Notes under the pieces: model-generated
The model's input: only the letters and a program-made list of their open reading frames with translations
Told to the model about the DNA's origin: nothing
Databases searched by the model: none
Assembly (NCBI RefSeq): GCF_016808095.1
Contig: NC_068980.1
Coordinates: 10,214,888-10,278,887, forward strand
DNA length: 64,000 nucleotides
Direction: 5' to 3'
Source of the DNA: Vigna angularis
Taxonomy: Eukaryota > Streptophyta > Magnoliopsida > Fabales > Fabaceae
Translations under genes and position numbers: made by a program
Shown here: piece by piece, positions 51,001 to 60,706 of the stretch
How the letters are laid out: each line of letters begins with the position of its first letter
Numbering within the stretch: the first letter of the stretch is position 1

Positions 51001-51287
51001 AATCTGGTATGACACTTGTTGATTTTCGAAAGGTTGGTTATAGAGAGGAACCGTTCATCATGGCATATCAAGCAAGTCAGGTTTTTTATGTCAAAGATCC
51101 TGCATCTGACCATTGGTATGTTGCTCTCCAAGGAAAAAGGCAAATTGAAGATAAAGAAGAGAATTTAAGTTATATTCATATCGCTGACAACCATCCATTT
51201 AAAACGACAATAAATTTGGATGACGACCCTCTAATTGATGATATACAAGCAATACGAGAAGATCACAATGAGGGAATATATATATGA
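48081..51287 (+). CDS. TNP2: TNP2-type CACTA transposase, 1,068 aa, uninterrupted
   Basis: Seen: a single 1,068-codon frame. The N-terminus (residues 1-85) matches the transposase-associated domain, with GWINLPR, the cysteine knuckle CPCVNC (44-49) and FIRSYTTWIWHGE. A second Cys cluster spans 210-230 (CPNDC...CPKC). The catalytic region follows: LRWHADERTTDGMLRHPAD (278-296), LATDGMNPFG (321-330), DIDVYLRPLVEDL (374-386) and NDFPAYGNLSGYSVKGHKA (416-434). Then come DVMHVEKNVCDSLIGTLL (539-556), HDCHVLMQQLLPVAIRG (641-657) and the YLRWMYPIERYMKILKGYV stretch (731-749). A C-terminal region at about 935-1010 begins YYGRIEEIFEVDY. Known: these are the Transpos_assoc, Transposase_21, DUF4218 and DUF4216 regions of plant CACTA transposases, which cut and join element ends. 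The ATG is the first in frame and directly precedes the conserved GW-INLPR block. The length is full for the family. Confidence 0.95.
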   Translation: MGTDRGWINLPRISTEYEKGVEDFIEFAQRNASTSGDDEVKFRCPCVNCLNGRKLNATDIREHLICDGFIRSYTTWIWHGELTDFPTVSPTENVYDSTMDMVDEAEQDNLEDMIRDVGAEAFSQAHVYETMSTDAETPLYTGSTKFTRLSAVLRLMNLKASNGWSDKSFTELLSLLNEMLPDGNTLPNRNYDAKKILCPMGMEYKRIHACPNDCILYRNENEVLIKCPKCGLSRYKSKNGEEGGITEKNGSALKVVWYLPLVARLKRLFANPKDAKNLRWHADERTTDGMLRHPADSKQWKIIDQEFPQFGEECRNLRFGLATDGMNPFGNLSTNHSCWPVILIIYNLSPGLCMKRKYMMLSMLISGPKQPGNDIDVYLRPLVEDLKLLWVDGVEIFDAFASETFMMHAMLFCTINDFPAYGNLSGYSVKGHKACPICEENTAAQQLKHGRKTVYMRHRQFLQSNHPYRRLKKAFNGEQEKDNAPIPLTGLEVVEKVNKVHHQFGKTSKKSSVATPWKKKSIFFDLPYWSKLDVRHCIDVMHVEKNVCDSLIGTLLNIQGKTKDGVNARLDLVDMKIREELAPREIGKRTYLPPACYTMSKQEKISFCLCLKSIKVPQGYSSNIKSLVSMQDLKLVGLKSHDCHVLMQQLLPVAIRGILPKKVRLTITRLCSFFSSICSKVIDPTKLDELQNEIIIILCQLEMFFPPSFFDIMVHLLVHLVREIKLCGPVYLRWMYPIERYMKILKGYVKNQYRPEGSMIERYIAEESIEFCSEYMAKANPIGVPRTSWLSRYSTSKSIRGVNVVTKSREELMQAHLYILNNTDEVIPFLEAHKVVVRDKYPRQSEKWQLMEHNRTFLSWFKSEVSKESRSSETLFWLANGLKFDVVCCTGYEINNCTFYTKTLDDKSTVQNSGVSLEAESLQFSTSKDQNPVVGSMRYYGRIEEIFEVDYTKFSVALFKCKWVDNKSGVKIDESGMTLVDFRKVGYREEPFIMAYQASQVFYVKDPASDHWYVALQGKRQIEDKEENLSYIHIADNHPFKTTINLDDDPLIDDIQAIREDHNEGIYI

Positions 51288-51429
51288 CCAATCCATATGA
51301 TTATGTATGAATTTCATGTTTGTTTAAATTTTTATGGCTTTTGTTAAGTAATATATGTAAGTCTTTTATTTATATTTCATCTTATTTATTGTGACAGATA
51401 TATGGCTGAGTCACCTCATTTGTCGGGCG
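51288..51429 (+). other. Junction between the two CACTA genes
   Basis: Between the transposase stop and the second gene. A CAG splice acceptor lies at 51394-51396, just before ATATATGGCTGAG, so the second gene is probably entered by splicing. The ATG at 51402 opens a 30-codon frame that stops at 51492 and is one base out of register with the long frame that starts at 51430. Confidence 0.45.
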
Positions 51430-54348
51430 ATGAAGTCCCCACCACTTCTAGACGGACGAGAGGAGCAACGAAGGTTACGACAGCTTATACTTAGAAGAAA
51501 TGCAGGTGAGAGGACACCTGTTATTATTGACGTGGTCACTGGAGTTGCATCTGGCCCAAATGCAGATGTATTTAGGTCTTACCTTGGAGTATTGGCACGT
51601 GATCGTATCTCTATACTTACTCCATCGTTTGACCATGTTTCTGAGGCTGATCGGAATCTCATCTGGCAAGATCTATTGGTAAGTTAAGCAATATTGCTCA
51701 ATCTTCTATATTCAGTATATTGATGAATCTGTAGATATATGAGGTTATTACTTTCTTTGTTGCAGATAACATTTGATATGCCAAACGTCGAGAGCTTAAG
51801 GAATAGGTGTTTATCTGCAATTGCAGAATGCTTTCGAGGGTTTAAGACAAAATTGACGTCTAGATATATATTTGGACCAAAAAGTGATGAAAATCCATGT
51901 TCCAAATATTCAGCAATTGACGAAGAAACATGGCGTCAGTTTGTAGAGCTTCGTTCTTCTGAGGCGTGGCAGGTAACTGTAGTAAAATCATTCAATTTTT
52001 CCTTCGTAATTATTTACCATGACAATTGTTTAATTTTGTCACAGGAAAAAAGGTCAAAAGCACAAGGAATAAGCGCTCAGAATAAAAATCCACACCTCCT
52101 GTCTCGTGGTGGATATAGGAAGCTTGAAGAGAAAATAATGAAGCAGAAGTCAGATAGTAGACTTCCACTTTCTGAGTGTGATGACCCTCTTCCTCCTCCT
52201 TCACCACCATCTCGGCACGACAAGTGGAAGTTAGCCCGTATGAGACCATCGGGCTCCTACACTTTCGAGTCTGCTAGAGAAATATCTGAAAGAATTGTAA
52301 GATGTAATTTCTTATTATATTACATTAATTTTGTTATATATCTAACATGTATATTAAAAATCCATTGAACTGTTGTTATGTGACAGGACTCCTTGGTTGA
52401 GAAGAGCTCCCAAGGTCAATTCACACAAGAAGGTCGTCAAGATATTCTTACCACAGCTATTGGACGACCTGAGCACCCAGGACGGGTGCGTGCTGCTGGG
52501 ACTGGCATAGGCATACGACATTTTTTTGGGTCTTCCTCGCGTCCATATTCATATGAAAAGATGAAGGACGAAATAAGAAAAGAGATGACGCAGGAGATCA
52601 CAAAGAAGGTTCGAGCAGAGTTATATGATGAAGTTGCTGAAATGGTTGCGCGCCAGTTCCAGCAGCATTATGAGGATTATGGCAATCGTCCTCCACCATC
52701 TCCTATAGCGGAACATGCTGTGCCCCCTACAGGTAAGGTTATTTATTTTTGCTTACTAATTTACTTTATGCATAAACTAACATTTAATTTGACAGGTAGA
52801 AGCGGTAAAGGAAGTTGCTCAGCTGCCGGTGCCCCAGGGGACGACTTGGATGACACTCGTCCATGTGAGTTATATATTCTCTCTGATACTGGGACCATGC
52901 TAGTGGCTCGTGGTACAGTGTATGAGACAGCCACTGTAGTGCATGGGGTACAGCTTGCAGAAGATGAGGTCAAGGTCACGGTCGATGAAGTTGTCATAGC
53001 GGATGCCGTTCTTCCTGTGCCTACAGATGAGTTCTTCACTGTGGAAGAAGCATTTAGGTCCTTTGTCGCCTGGCCTAGACATTTGGTTGGTCATGTATCT
53101 AATCCCCCGGTAAACACTCGTACTATATACTTCTCAATTTTAATATTTACTTCTAATTGACGTTATAACAACCAATTTTGCATTTAACAGCAGATAGGTC
53201 AAGAGGGAAGTCCTAGACCGAAGAAGACTCATTTATCTGAGGATGACCCTCTTGGTGCGTTAGATGACCTTGCTAAACTCATTTCAGAAGTGCCGATGAA
53301 TGTACATTGGGATCCTACTACATTTGGAAGAGAATCTCATATCCCATTGTACTTGCATCAGCAAGATGTTAGGGAGCTTGCGTCGGGGAGAGATGAAATT
53401 AATATTACACTCATTCAGCTGTGGATGATGTAAGTTTATGAAAACTTTTATATATATTGGTATTTTATGAACTTACTTACATCATATTATTTCTTCATTT
53501 TAGGTATCTGTTTGATGTTAGTAACAAGAAGGGGTTCAACGATGTATATGGGTTCATTGACCCTTCTATGACTCATGAGAGAAATAAATTTGATGATATC
53601 CAGACATACATCACCACCTGCTTTGGAACGGGGAAGGAGATATATTTTCTCCCTTATATACATGGGTAAGTGAAGTTTGTTAACTTCAACACATTCATTT
53701 ATTAATTTTGGTATATCATTCATAAGTTATTACCAATTTCAGGTGTCATTGGCAGCTACTTGTGATCTCCGTACCGGAGAACACGGCTGTTTGGTTTTGT
53801 TCGTTGCATAAGTCTCCTCCCAGCCCTCTTAGACATGCAGTAGATTGGTAAGAATCTCAATGTCTGGTCCTTTTTTTTATATAAATGTATGCTAAAAGAA
53901 TTTCTTTTGATAGTTCCCTTGCAGCACATATGATGTTATCTGGGAGATCTACTGCTACAGCTAAAAAGCTTGCATGGGTTTCTCTTAAGGTTTGGTATTT
54001 TAGTCCATACTTTGTTACATTTGCTTCCATTCAAATGATGTTACTTAACATTTTATAATTATGATGATATATTGTAGTGTAATAGACAAATGGGGTCATA
54101 CGAATGTGGTTACTACGTTATGTTTTGGATGATGACCATCATTCGTGCACATTACACCACTGGATGGGAAACGGTAATATTTAGGTTTGAATTTTATGTT
54201 CTCTATATTTGGATTTCATATACACTAATTGAAATCATTGTACTTTATGCAGAGATTTAATAGGACTGCTACAATTCCAGAGAAGTCAATCCAACTTGTG
54301 AGGAAAACACTTGCAAGATATGTAATTCGTTTATATAATAGTATGTAG
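51430..54348 (+). CDS. CACTA second gene: element-associated protein with C-terminal Ulp1-like (C48) protease domain
   Basis: Seen: 11 exons at 51430-51678, 51766-51972, 52045-52296, 52387-52732, 52796-53109, 53191-53429, 53504-53665, 53743-53847, 53914-53989, 54078-54173 and 54253-54348. All are GT-AG with matching phases; together they encode 713 residues. The N-terminal half has GERTPVIIDVVTGVASGPNA-like and SLRNRCL-type blocks, a KSKAQGISAQNKNPHLLSRGGY-like region (abridged here) and a charged helix near residues 195-230. These fit the plant En/Spm-associated (Transposase_24-like) family. The C-terminus has MYLFDVSN, CHWQLLVISVPE with the catalytic His, and RQMGSYECGYYVM with Gln and the catalytic Cys: the Ulp1/SENP protease pattern. 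The Asp expected after the His reads FCSLH instead. Known: legume and other plant CACTA elements often carry such a protein; its role in transposition is not settled. The start is uncertain. Confidence 0.8.
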
Positions 54349-54672
54349 TAGTAGATATTAGGATATACTAAGTTTTAAGTTTATGTTTCTAAGTTGTTTT
54401 ATGCTTTTCTACGTTACTATAAATTGAACATGTACATTGCATTGATTTATGCTTGGTCCCTTGATTTATGATTGCATTGGATTTATTTATGCTTCTAATA
54501 ATTTGATTTATGATTTGATTCAATAAATTTATGTTTTAATATAGATTTCATTTAAAATATATGTTTCTGCAACATTCTGGACTGTTCTGGTTATTGAAAA
54601 ATATGCAGGTCTGTTTTTGTGAATGGGAATGTTGCAGAAACAGACACCATTTTTAAAAAAAAAACGTACTTA
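54349..54672. other. 3' region of the CACTA second gene
   Basis: AT-rich, with repeated TTTATG-ATTTGATTTATG-like patches; presumed 3' UTR and terminator of the element's transcripts. No frame supported. Confidence 0.45.
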
Positions 54673-54673
54673 T

Positions 54674-55075
54674 ATGCCTCGGTTCTGGTCAAAACCGATG
54701 TCGAAAGACCACTTACAGCCTCGGGTGTGGTCAAACCCGAAGCAGAATGTGTAGCGAAGGAGCAAAAAAAAATTGAATCTACTGCCTCGGTTCAGGACAC
54801 ACCCGAGGCAGTAAAGCGGAACGTACGGCCTCGGTTGAGAAGAACCGAGGCCTAATGTGCTACGAACAAATAAATTAAAAAAACGTAAATCTTTTATGCT
54901 TCGGGTGGGGCTCAACCGAGGCCGTAGGGTGGGACTTTATGCCTCGGTTGACTCAACCGAGGCCGTAGAGTGGGACTTTATGCCTCGGTTGCCAACCGAG
55001 ACCAAAAGTGTCTGACTTTTTACCTCGCCTGAATATGCCTCGGTTTGTAAACCGCTGCGTATAGCCAAAAATAAC
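54674..55075. repeat. Right subterminal palindrome array of the large CACTA element
   Basis: Eight quasi-palindromes of the same CCTCGGTT...AACCGAGG type as at the left end, more tightly packed. They lie near 54677, 54718, 54783, 54827, 54896, 54941, 54980 and 55036. One 36-base unit (TTTATGCCTCGGTTG... followed by AACCGAGGCCGTAG) is nearly repeated in tandem at about 54900-55000. Two short frames here (54619-54855 and the opposite strand) are shadows of the repeats. Confidence 0.9.
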
Positions 55076-55107
55076 CGCTGTCGTATCCCCTTATTGTACT
55101 AGTGTAA

Positions 55108-55860
55108 CTTGAATAGATTATAAATATTGTTTATCAAACCAAATCCCTCTATACATGACCATGTTGTGCTACAATCGAACTGGTACAATTGTTAGATGAA
55201 TTTACTCCCTTAATTGGAGTGCTAATTCAAGTTCGAAAAATAGTAGCCAAACAAAGGACAACCGAATGAACTCAGAAATATATCTAAGATATCAAACTTA
55301 GTGAGATAGTCATATAAGAAAAGTAATGACTAAACAAAATAACAACCCATTGTTACAATACTTGGGTTCAAGAAAGAACGTTCCAGAAGATAGATCCAAT
55401 TTGGAGAAAGTCCAGCAATGTTCGAGACTTTAAGTAAAAAGAAAATGTGTACCCAACTAGGACAAACCATTTTACGGGCTCCCTCTAGAATAGAGCCTAC
55501 GATCGAAGAACTTAATCGAAAGCTAATATCTGATGTCACCTCAAGACAAATCCTAAGAGAAATTAAGTACAAAGACAAACGTCCAAGATATAAACAAACA
55601 CTTTATCCTCAAAAGAACTCTGTTTACTTGGGATATTTTATCTTCCCTTATTTGTTTGTTATTCATTTATGCTTTTTTATAGTAAGAATGGCTTCAACTA
55701 GCGTTGCCACAACTATGACCACACATCACATAACTTTGCAGAAAATAACCATAAAGAGAGAAAGCAAAGAAAGTTGAAGGACGAAAAGACTTGCAAAAGC
55801 AAAGAAGGTAATAAGCGCAAGAGGGGGGTTAAATCCTACTGATAAAGTTAATTCTTACCA
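55108..55860. other. Unassigned region right of the CACTA element
   Basis: Less AT-rich than most spacers, with a 119-codon plus frame at 55418-55777 whose product I do not recognise and whose tail is hydrophobic. It might be a decayed retroelement fragment. No support for a gene. Confidence 0.3.
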
Positions 55861-57129
55861 TTATTTGAACCTCATTTTATTGACAAAATCAACTTTTCTA
55901 TAACTTATAACTTGCCTAAATCCTCTATTTTATCTTGTTTTCATAAATATCTACATTTTGGGCTACACTTATGTAAGTATATATCTAATCCTCTCTTTTT
56001 GTAGTTAATTTTGTGTTAAGAAGAACCTTCACCAAATCGAAGAAGCTTGGCAACTAGAAGTAAGAAGAACATAAGAAAGGGGAGTCTTAAAGTCCAGGGG
56101 CATTGGGCGCCACCTTCTTGTTGTTGGGTGAGAGCACTCTAGAGAAGACTTGCGTTGAGCGCCCAAAAACACCATTGAGCAAGCACATTCTAGAGAGCAA
56201 CTCTGATGTTTTATGAAGATCTACGCTGAGTGGTAATTCTCGTGCATTGAGCGGTGTTTTGTTGATGTAGCAAGTTGAACCTTATATTTTCTTGAAGCTC
56301 GAAGGGAATCGGGCCTTCGGTGGCTTTGAGGCACGACTACATTGTTTGGAGCTCATGGAGGCTGCTTGGGGCTTGTAGGAACATCCTATTCTTTCACCTT
56401 GTGTCTCCTTCTTCTTTCACCTTCCATTTTGTAAGCTCAAGGCTCTCCACAGAAATGGAAAGCCAAACCCATCTTGTTAGAGGTGTTTGTAGTCATTGAA
56501 CTTTCGCCTACTTTGTAAATGCTATGATTATATATATGTCTCTTTTATTAAATGTTAATTTCTTGTTTCTACCCTTAGTGCTTGCTTGAAATGGGGATGT
56601 GGATAGTTTGATTTGTGCTTCATTAGGTTTTGGGAAGAATCTAGTGAAACCTAAACCTGAAACAAGAAATCTAATGGAGCTTGTATCTAGGAGTGGAACT
56701 TGAGTTATTAGTTGTCTTAAACCTTAGATCTTAATACATGTTAGCTTGTTAATTGTCCACGGGATTGGTTCTTAGTAGAAAACCTAGATTCTTTCACCTA
56801 AGGGATTAAGGTTGAAGTGTTTTAGTGGGTTGACTTTAATGTTTGGTTGAGAGGAGATGATTGTGTGTGTGCACGAGAGTGAAGCCGATGAATTCTACCC
56901 TTAGCAATGCCCTTCCATTCCATTTCTTACCTTTCCCCTCTTTTAAGTGCCTCCAACTATCAAAGTTCACCTTTTATTTTTTTTTTAATTTATCTTCTTG
57001 CGCATAATCTTCTATTCTTTAGTCTAGATGAGTTATTAATCATACAATTCTTTAGTATTACACGAGTCTCTTGGAAAACGATATCTGGACTTACCATTTT
57101 ATATTACTTGAGTGATTCCTAGATGACTG
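55861..57129. mobile_element. Possible decayed retrotransposon sequence
   Basis: A 1.2-kb block with mixed composition and no introns or frame. It contains GGGCGCCACC and TTGAGCGCCC motifs (56100-56165) like those in the LTR-like copies at 6.2 and 11.3 kb. The 3' part has an LTR/leader-like texture with CCTTAGCAATGCCC. Assignment rests on texture and motif, not on a coding domain. Confidence 0.3.
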
Positions 57130-57275
57130 TTAACACCTACCTCAACAACACATGAGCCTACCTAAGGTAATAACACAAGTTAAAACCTACTTTGACAATA
57201 TATGAGCCTACCTAAGTTAGTCGTGTGTTAAAACCTGCTTCGATAGGGTGTAAGCGTACGTAAGTTGGTAGTATA
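57130..57275. repeat. Three tandem 48-50 bp units
   Basis: Units start at 57130, 57180 and 57228, each opening TTAAAACCT or TTAACACCT and containing GAGCCTACCTAAG-like sequence. The third is the most diverged. Confidence 0.7.
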
Positions 57276-57284
57276 AAACTTGCC

Positions 57285-57654
57285 TAAGATAACAATCTAA
57301 GCCTGACCAACTAATATAATGAATTTTTCGAGTATAGGTTATGCATGCATCTAGAAGTCAACATCAAGTTTAGCATGGTTAAAGACTATCACATACAATC
57401 CAGCCAAACGACCAATCCACCTATAAACATAAGGTAACTACAAGAGTTAGTTACAATTGTAATAAGTTCACTCCATATGCTAAAGAACGTAGTTCAACAA
57501 AGCTCATTCAATATTGTTGACATAAAGTGATTAAATAATATTTAAAGATATTTGTTGGAGTCGTTATAGTATATTAATAGAATATATAGTCAAATTTTAA
57601 TAGTTAGACTACATTATAAATATTCTTTTATACCATATATCAATAAATATATCA
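57285..57654. repeat. 370-bp direct repeat, copy 1
   Basis: From TAAGATAACAATC to AAATATATCA. Appears identical over its whole length to 57919-58288 (offset 634). Non-coding. Confidence 0.95.
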
Positions 57655-57918
57655 CTTGAGATGGAAGAAGAAAGAGCGTGATTTGTTCGGTGAATGGAAG
57701 AAGAAAGAGCCGTGTAAGAAGTAAAATGTTCACTTGAGATGATTTGTGAAAGAGTGATTAAATGAATGAGAGTAATTTTTTGTTGTTTTTTGAGTGGATT
57801 TGGAGGTAATTGAGAGTGGATTTGGAAATAAAATTTATGAGAATTAGAATAAGATTTGATTGATGTGACAGATAAAAAAAAATTGTTTAATAGATAAAAC
57901 TTGAAAATTACCAAAATG
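57655..57918 (-). mobile_element. 264-bp insert related to the right end of element 2
   Basis: Read on the minus strand, it matches about 29980-30215 at over 90 percent by eye. The match runs across the TGTTCACTT end (57727) into what flanks element 2 on its right, including TTCACCGAACAAATCACGCTC. It sits exactly between the two 370-bp repeats. Either the family's true end lies further out than I placed it, or this is a copied patch. Confidence 0.75.
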
Positions 57919-58288
57919 TAAGATAACAATCTAAGCCTGACCAACTAATATAATGAATTTTTCGAGTATAGGTTATGCATGCATCTAGAAGTCAACATCA
58001 AGTTTAGCATGGTTAAAGACTATCACATACAATCCAGCCAAACGACCAATCCACCTATAAACATAAGGTAACTACAAGAGTTAGTTACAATTGTAATAAG
58101 TTCACTCCATATGCTAAAGAACGTAGTTCAACAAAGCTCATTCAATATTGTTGACATAAAGTGATTAAATAATATTTAAAGATATTTGTTGGAGTCGTTA
58201 TAGTATATTAATAGAATATATAGTCAAATTTTAATAGTTAGACTACATTATAAATATTCTTTTATACCATATATCAATAAATATATCA
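57919..58288. repeat. 370-bp direct repeat, copy 2
   Basis: Second copy of 57285-57654, followed at once by a (TA)n run to about 58324. Confidence 0.95.
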
Positions 58289-58330
<42 letters not shown>

Positions 58331-60087
58331 CGTGGTTAAATAATATATTATTGTTATTATCATATTGATTTATTATAAATGAGATAAATTTTTATTTTCT
58401 TTTATTTTATAACAATTTTGATAGGACATACAAAATTATAAATATATGTGATAGAATACAAATCATAATTCATACTCGTTATTTTACTAATATAAATTCT
58501 AAAATTTTCTTACTAACTTAAGTTTTATCAAAAGCTTTAAAACCGTCACTTAAATCTTGTAATCTATTTAAAAGTTCACATGTTGATTTATGATAAAAAC
58601 AAAAAGTCATCACGTGCTTTAGCTTTTTAACATCTACTTGAACTTTAATTAAAATACCAGTTTAAAGTCATCATACAAAATTATCTATTCTTTATGTTTC
58701 AAACTATTGCTTGTAGTAGTTTCTTATATTGCCAAGTTTATAAAATTTATCTATAATTACATAAGCATGTTTTAATTAAGAACGTTAATTCCTCATCTTC
58801 CATTCGTAAATGTATTTTCAGGACTTATAATCTAAATTTAACTATTATTGTTACTGTATGATTCGAAAATTCTAAAATTGTGTACAGGAAATTGATTTGA
58901 TTTAGATTATCTAAAACCTTATAGAAAAATGGATCCAATGTGAATGTGAAAGTTGTTTGGTTGATTTACACAAAAATCCAATTTGTGACTGCTCCTTCTT
59001 CTATTGACGTATTGACTCTGCTCAATTAAAGACCAATTCAACTTATTAGCCACCAACTTTCATAATGCACCTCTCACTTAACTTTTAACCCCACAAAAAT
59101 TCCAATGCAAACCCTTATAATCAAAACTTCCAATTGCAAAGTGACATCATAAATGAGTAACCAAAAAGTGTATCTAGCAACTAAACAAAAATTTAATTTT
59201 TATATAATATGTTATTTTACTAGTCTTTTTTATTTATTGAATAAAGGAATAAAGAAATAAAGAAATCATGAAATTATTCCATATACATGGGTTATTTTTG
59301 AAAGTGAAATTATAACTTGGTAAATATTATTTTTAACTAAATGAGTGCCATATATTCACACACACTCACTCATTTTTTAATTATACTATTAAAATTAAAA
59401 TATAATTATACATTATAAATTATTCCTTTTTTACAAAGTTTTAAGTCTATTTTATTTTATATATTTTCTTATCATAAAACACTGAGAAACATTAAGTATT
59501 ACACGTTTCTCAGAAAACATACAGAAGAGTAAAAGCAAAACTGAACGGTAAAGGCAGGTAAAAGAGGATGAGAAAAAAAGAAAAAAGAAAAGGTAAGATT
59601 ACTCAACGTTTCTCAGAAAACATATACAAACAAAAGAGTAAAAGCAAAAATGAGGTAAAAGCAGGTAAAAAATAATGAGAAAAAAATAAAATACAAAAGG
59701 TAATATTATCTGGTGTAAATTTACGCATTAAACGGGGAGAATGCGGAAAAGGGTTGATGAAACTTTGGGAATCTTCAGTTCTTCCTATTCCACCCTTTTG
59801 ACAGGGTATTGCTACCTTCCTCTAACACCAAGCCCACCACCAACAACCAACCCAGAATGCCATAACATTCCAACAATTAAATAAACACAAAATAAAAAAG
59901 TCATTTTTTTTGTTCCGTGTAGCTTTTTGGAGCTGGATTCTCCTTGAATTCTTCGTTTGACTAGTTTTTGTTTCTGGGTTTGTTTGATCTTTTCAAAGGT
60001 TTCCAGCTCTTGCCTGCTGCCAATAATTGTTCATACCAAAAACTGCCTTCTTGCTGCTCGTGTTTACCTTTTGCTCGGTTAAGTGGG
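58289..60087. other. Spacer and promoter/leader region of the TBC gene
   Basis: AT-rich and gene-free to about 59480. A tandem duplication of about 100 bp lies at 59503-59600 and 59606-59708 (both open ACGTTTCTCAGAAAACAT). From about 59750 the sequence is less AT-rich and is probably the leader of the TBC gene. Confidence 0.5.
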
Positions 60088-60669
60088 ATGTGGAGAGATC
60101 CGGGAGTTTCAGCTGATTCTTTCTATGAAATCCGCCCGGAATGTACCGATGTTCCTATTTCTCGATTTAAAATCAAGGTTTGTTTTTGTTTTTAATCTTA
60201 TTCTTTTTTCTTTTTCTTTTCCCCCCATTATTTGGTTTGGTCTTGTGTAATTTGTTAAGGGTATCTTTGTTTGTTTGTGAATGAGAAGTCTTTGGTTGAT
60301 GGGAATTGATGTTGGTCTAATGTGAGCAATGCATGTGAATTTGAGGTTTTGTGAATGGTTTTGGTCGTTTAAGAATGTCAGCTATACACACATATGGCTT
60401 GACTTCCTCTGTAAGCTATACGAGCTTGTTAAGTGAATATCTGGAAAACAAATTTGTTCATCTGAGGGATGGGGAATTGTTGACCTTTACGAAGTCGTCG
60501 ACAGTGGTTTTGATGTTGGTATTTTATCAATGGGAAAGGAGTTTTCTTTTTACATCTTTCAGCAGGATAGTGTTTCTTTTTGTTTTTTATGTATTTCAAA
60601 TAAGTGATGTTAAGTATCCGTTTTAATCAATGAAACTTGGTTCAGTTAGAAGAATTTATTGTACATAAT

Positions 60670-60706
<37 letters not shown>

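Larger units (their letters stand above)
46198..55104 (+). mobile_element. CACTA (En/Spm) transposon with transposase and second gene, 8,907 bp
   Basis: Begins CACTAGTAAAAAAAG and ends ATTGTACTAGTG, so both ends read CACTAGTA inwards. It is bounded on both sides by the 3-bp target duplication TAA (46195-46197 and 55105-55107). Inside, left to right: subterminal palindrome array, GC-rich leader region, TNP2-type transposase (48081-51287), an 11-exon second gene with an Ulp1-like domain (51430-54348), and a right-hand palindrome array. Both genes lie on the plus strand with no stop or broken splice site in the frames followed. Known: autonomous CACTA elements of plants encode a TNP2-like transposase and a second protein, often made from one promoter by splicing. 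Inference: this copy may be autonomous, or was until recently. Confidence 0.93.

Noticed and set aside
54619..54915. Frames of 78-81 codons on both strands
   Set aside because: Translations of the right subterminal palindromes of the CACTA element.
59968..60087. Upstream in-frame ATG adding 40 residues to the TBC protein
   Set aside because: Related plant proteins start with MW at 60088; the extra segment looks like leader. Not excluded without cDNA.
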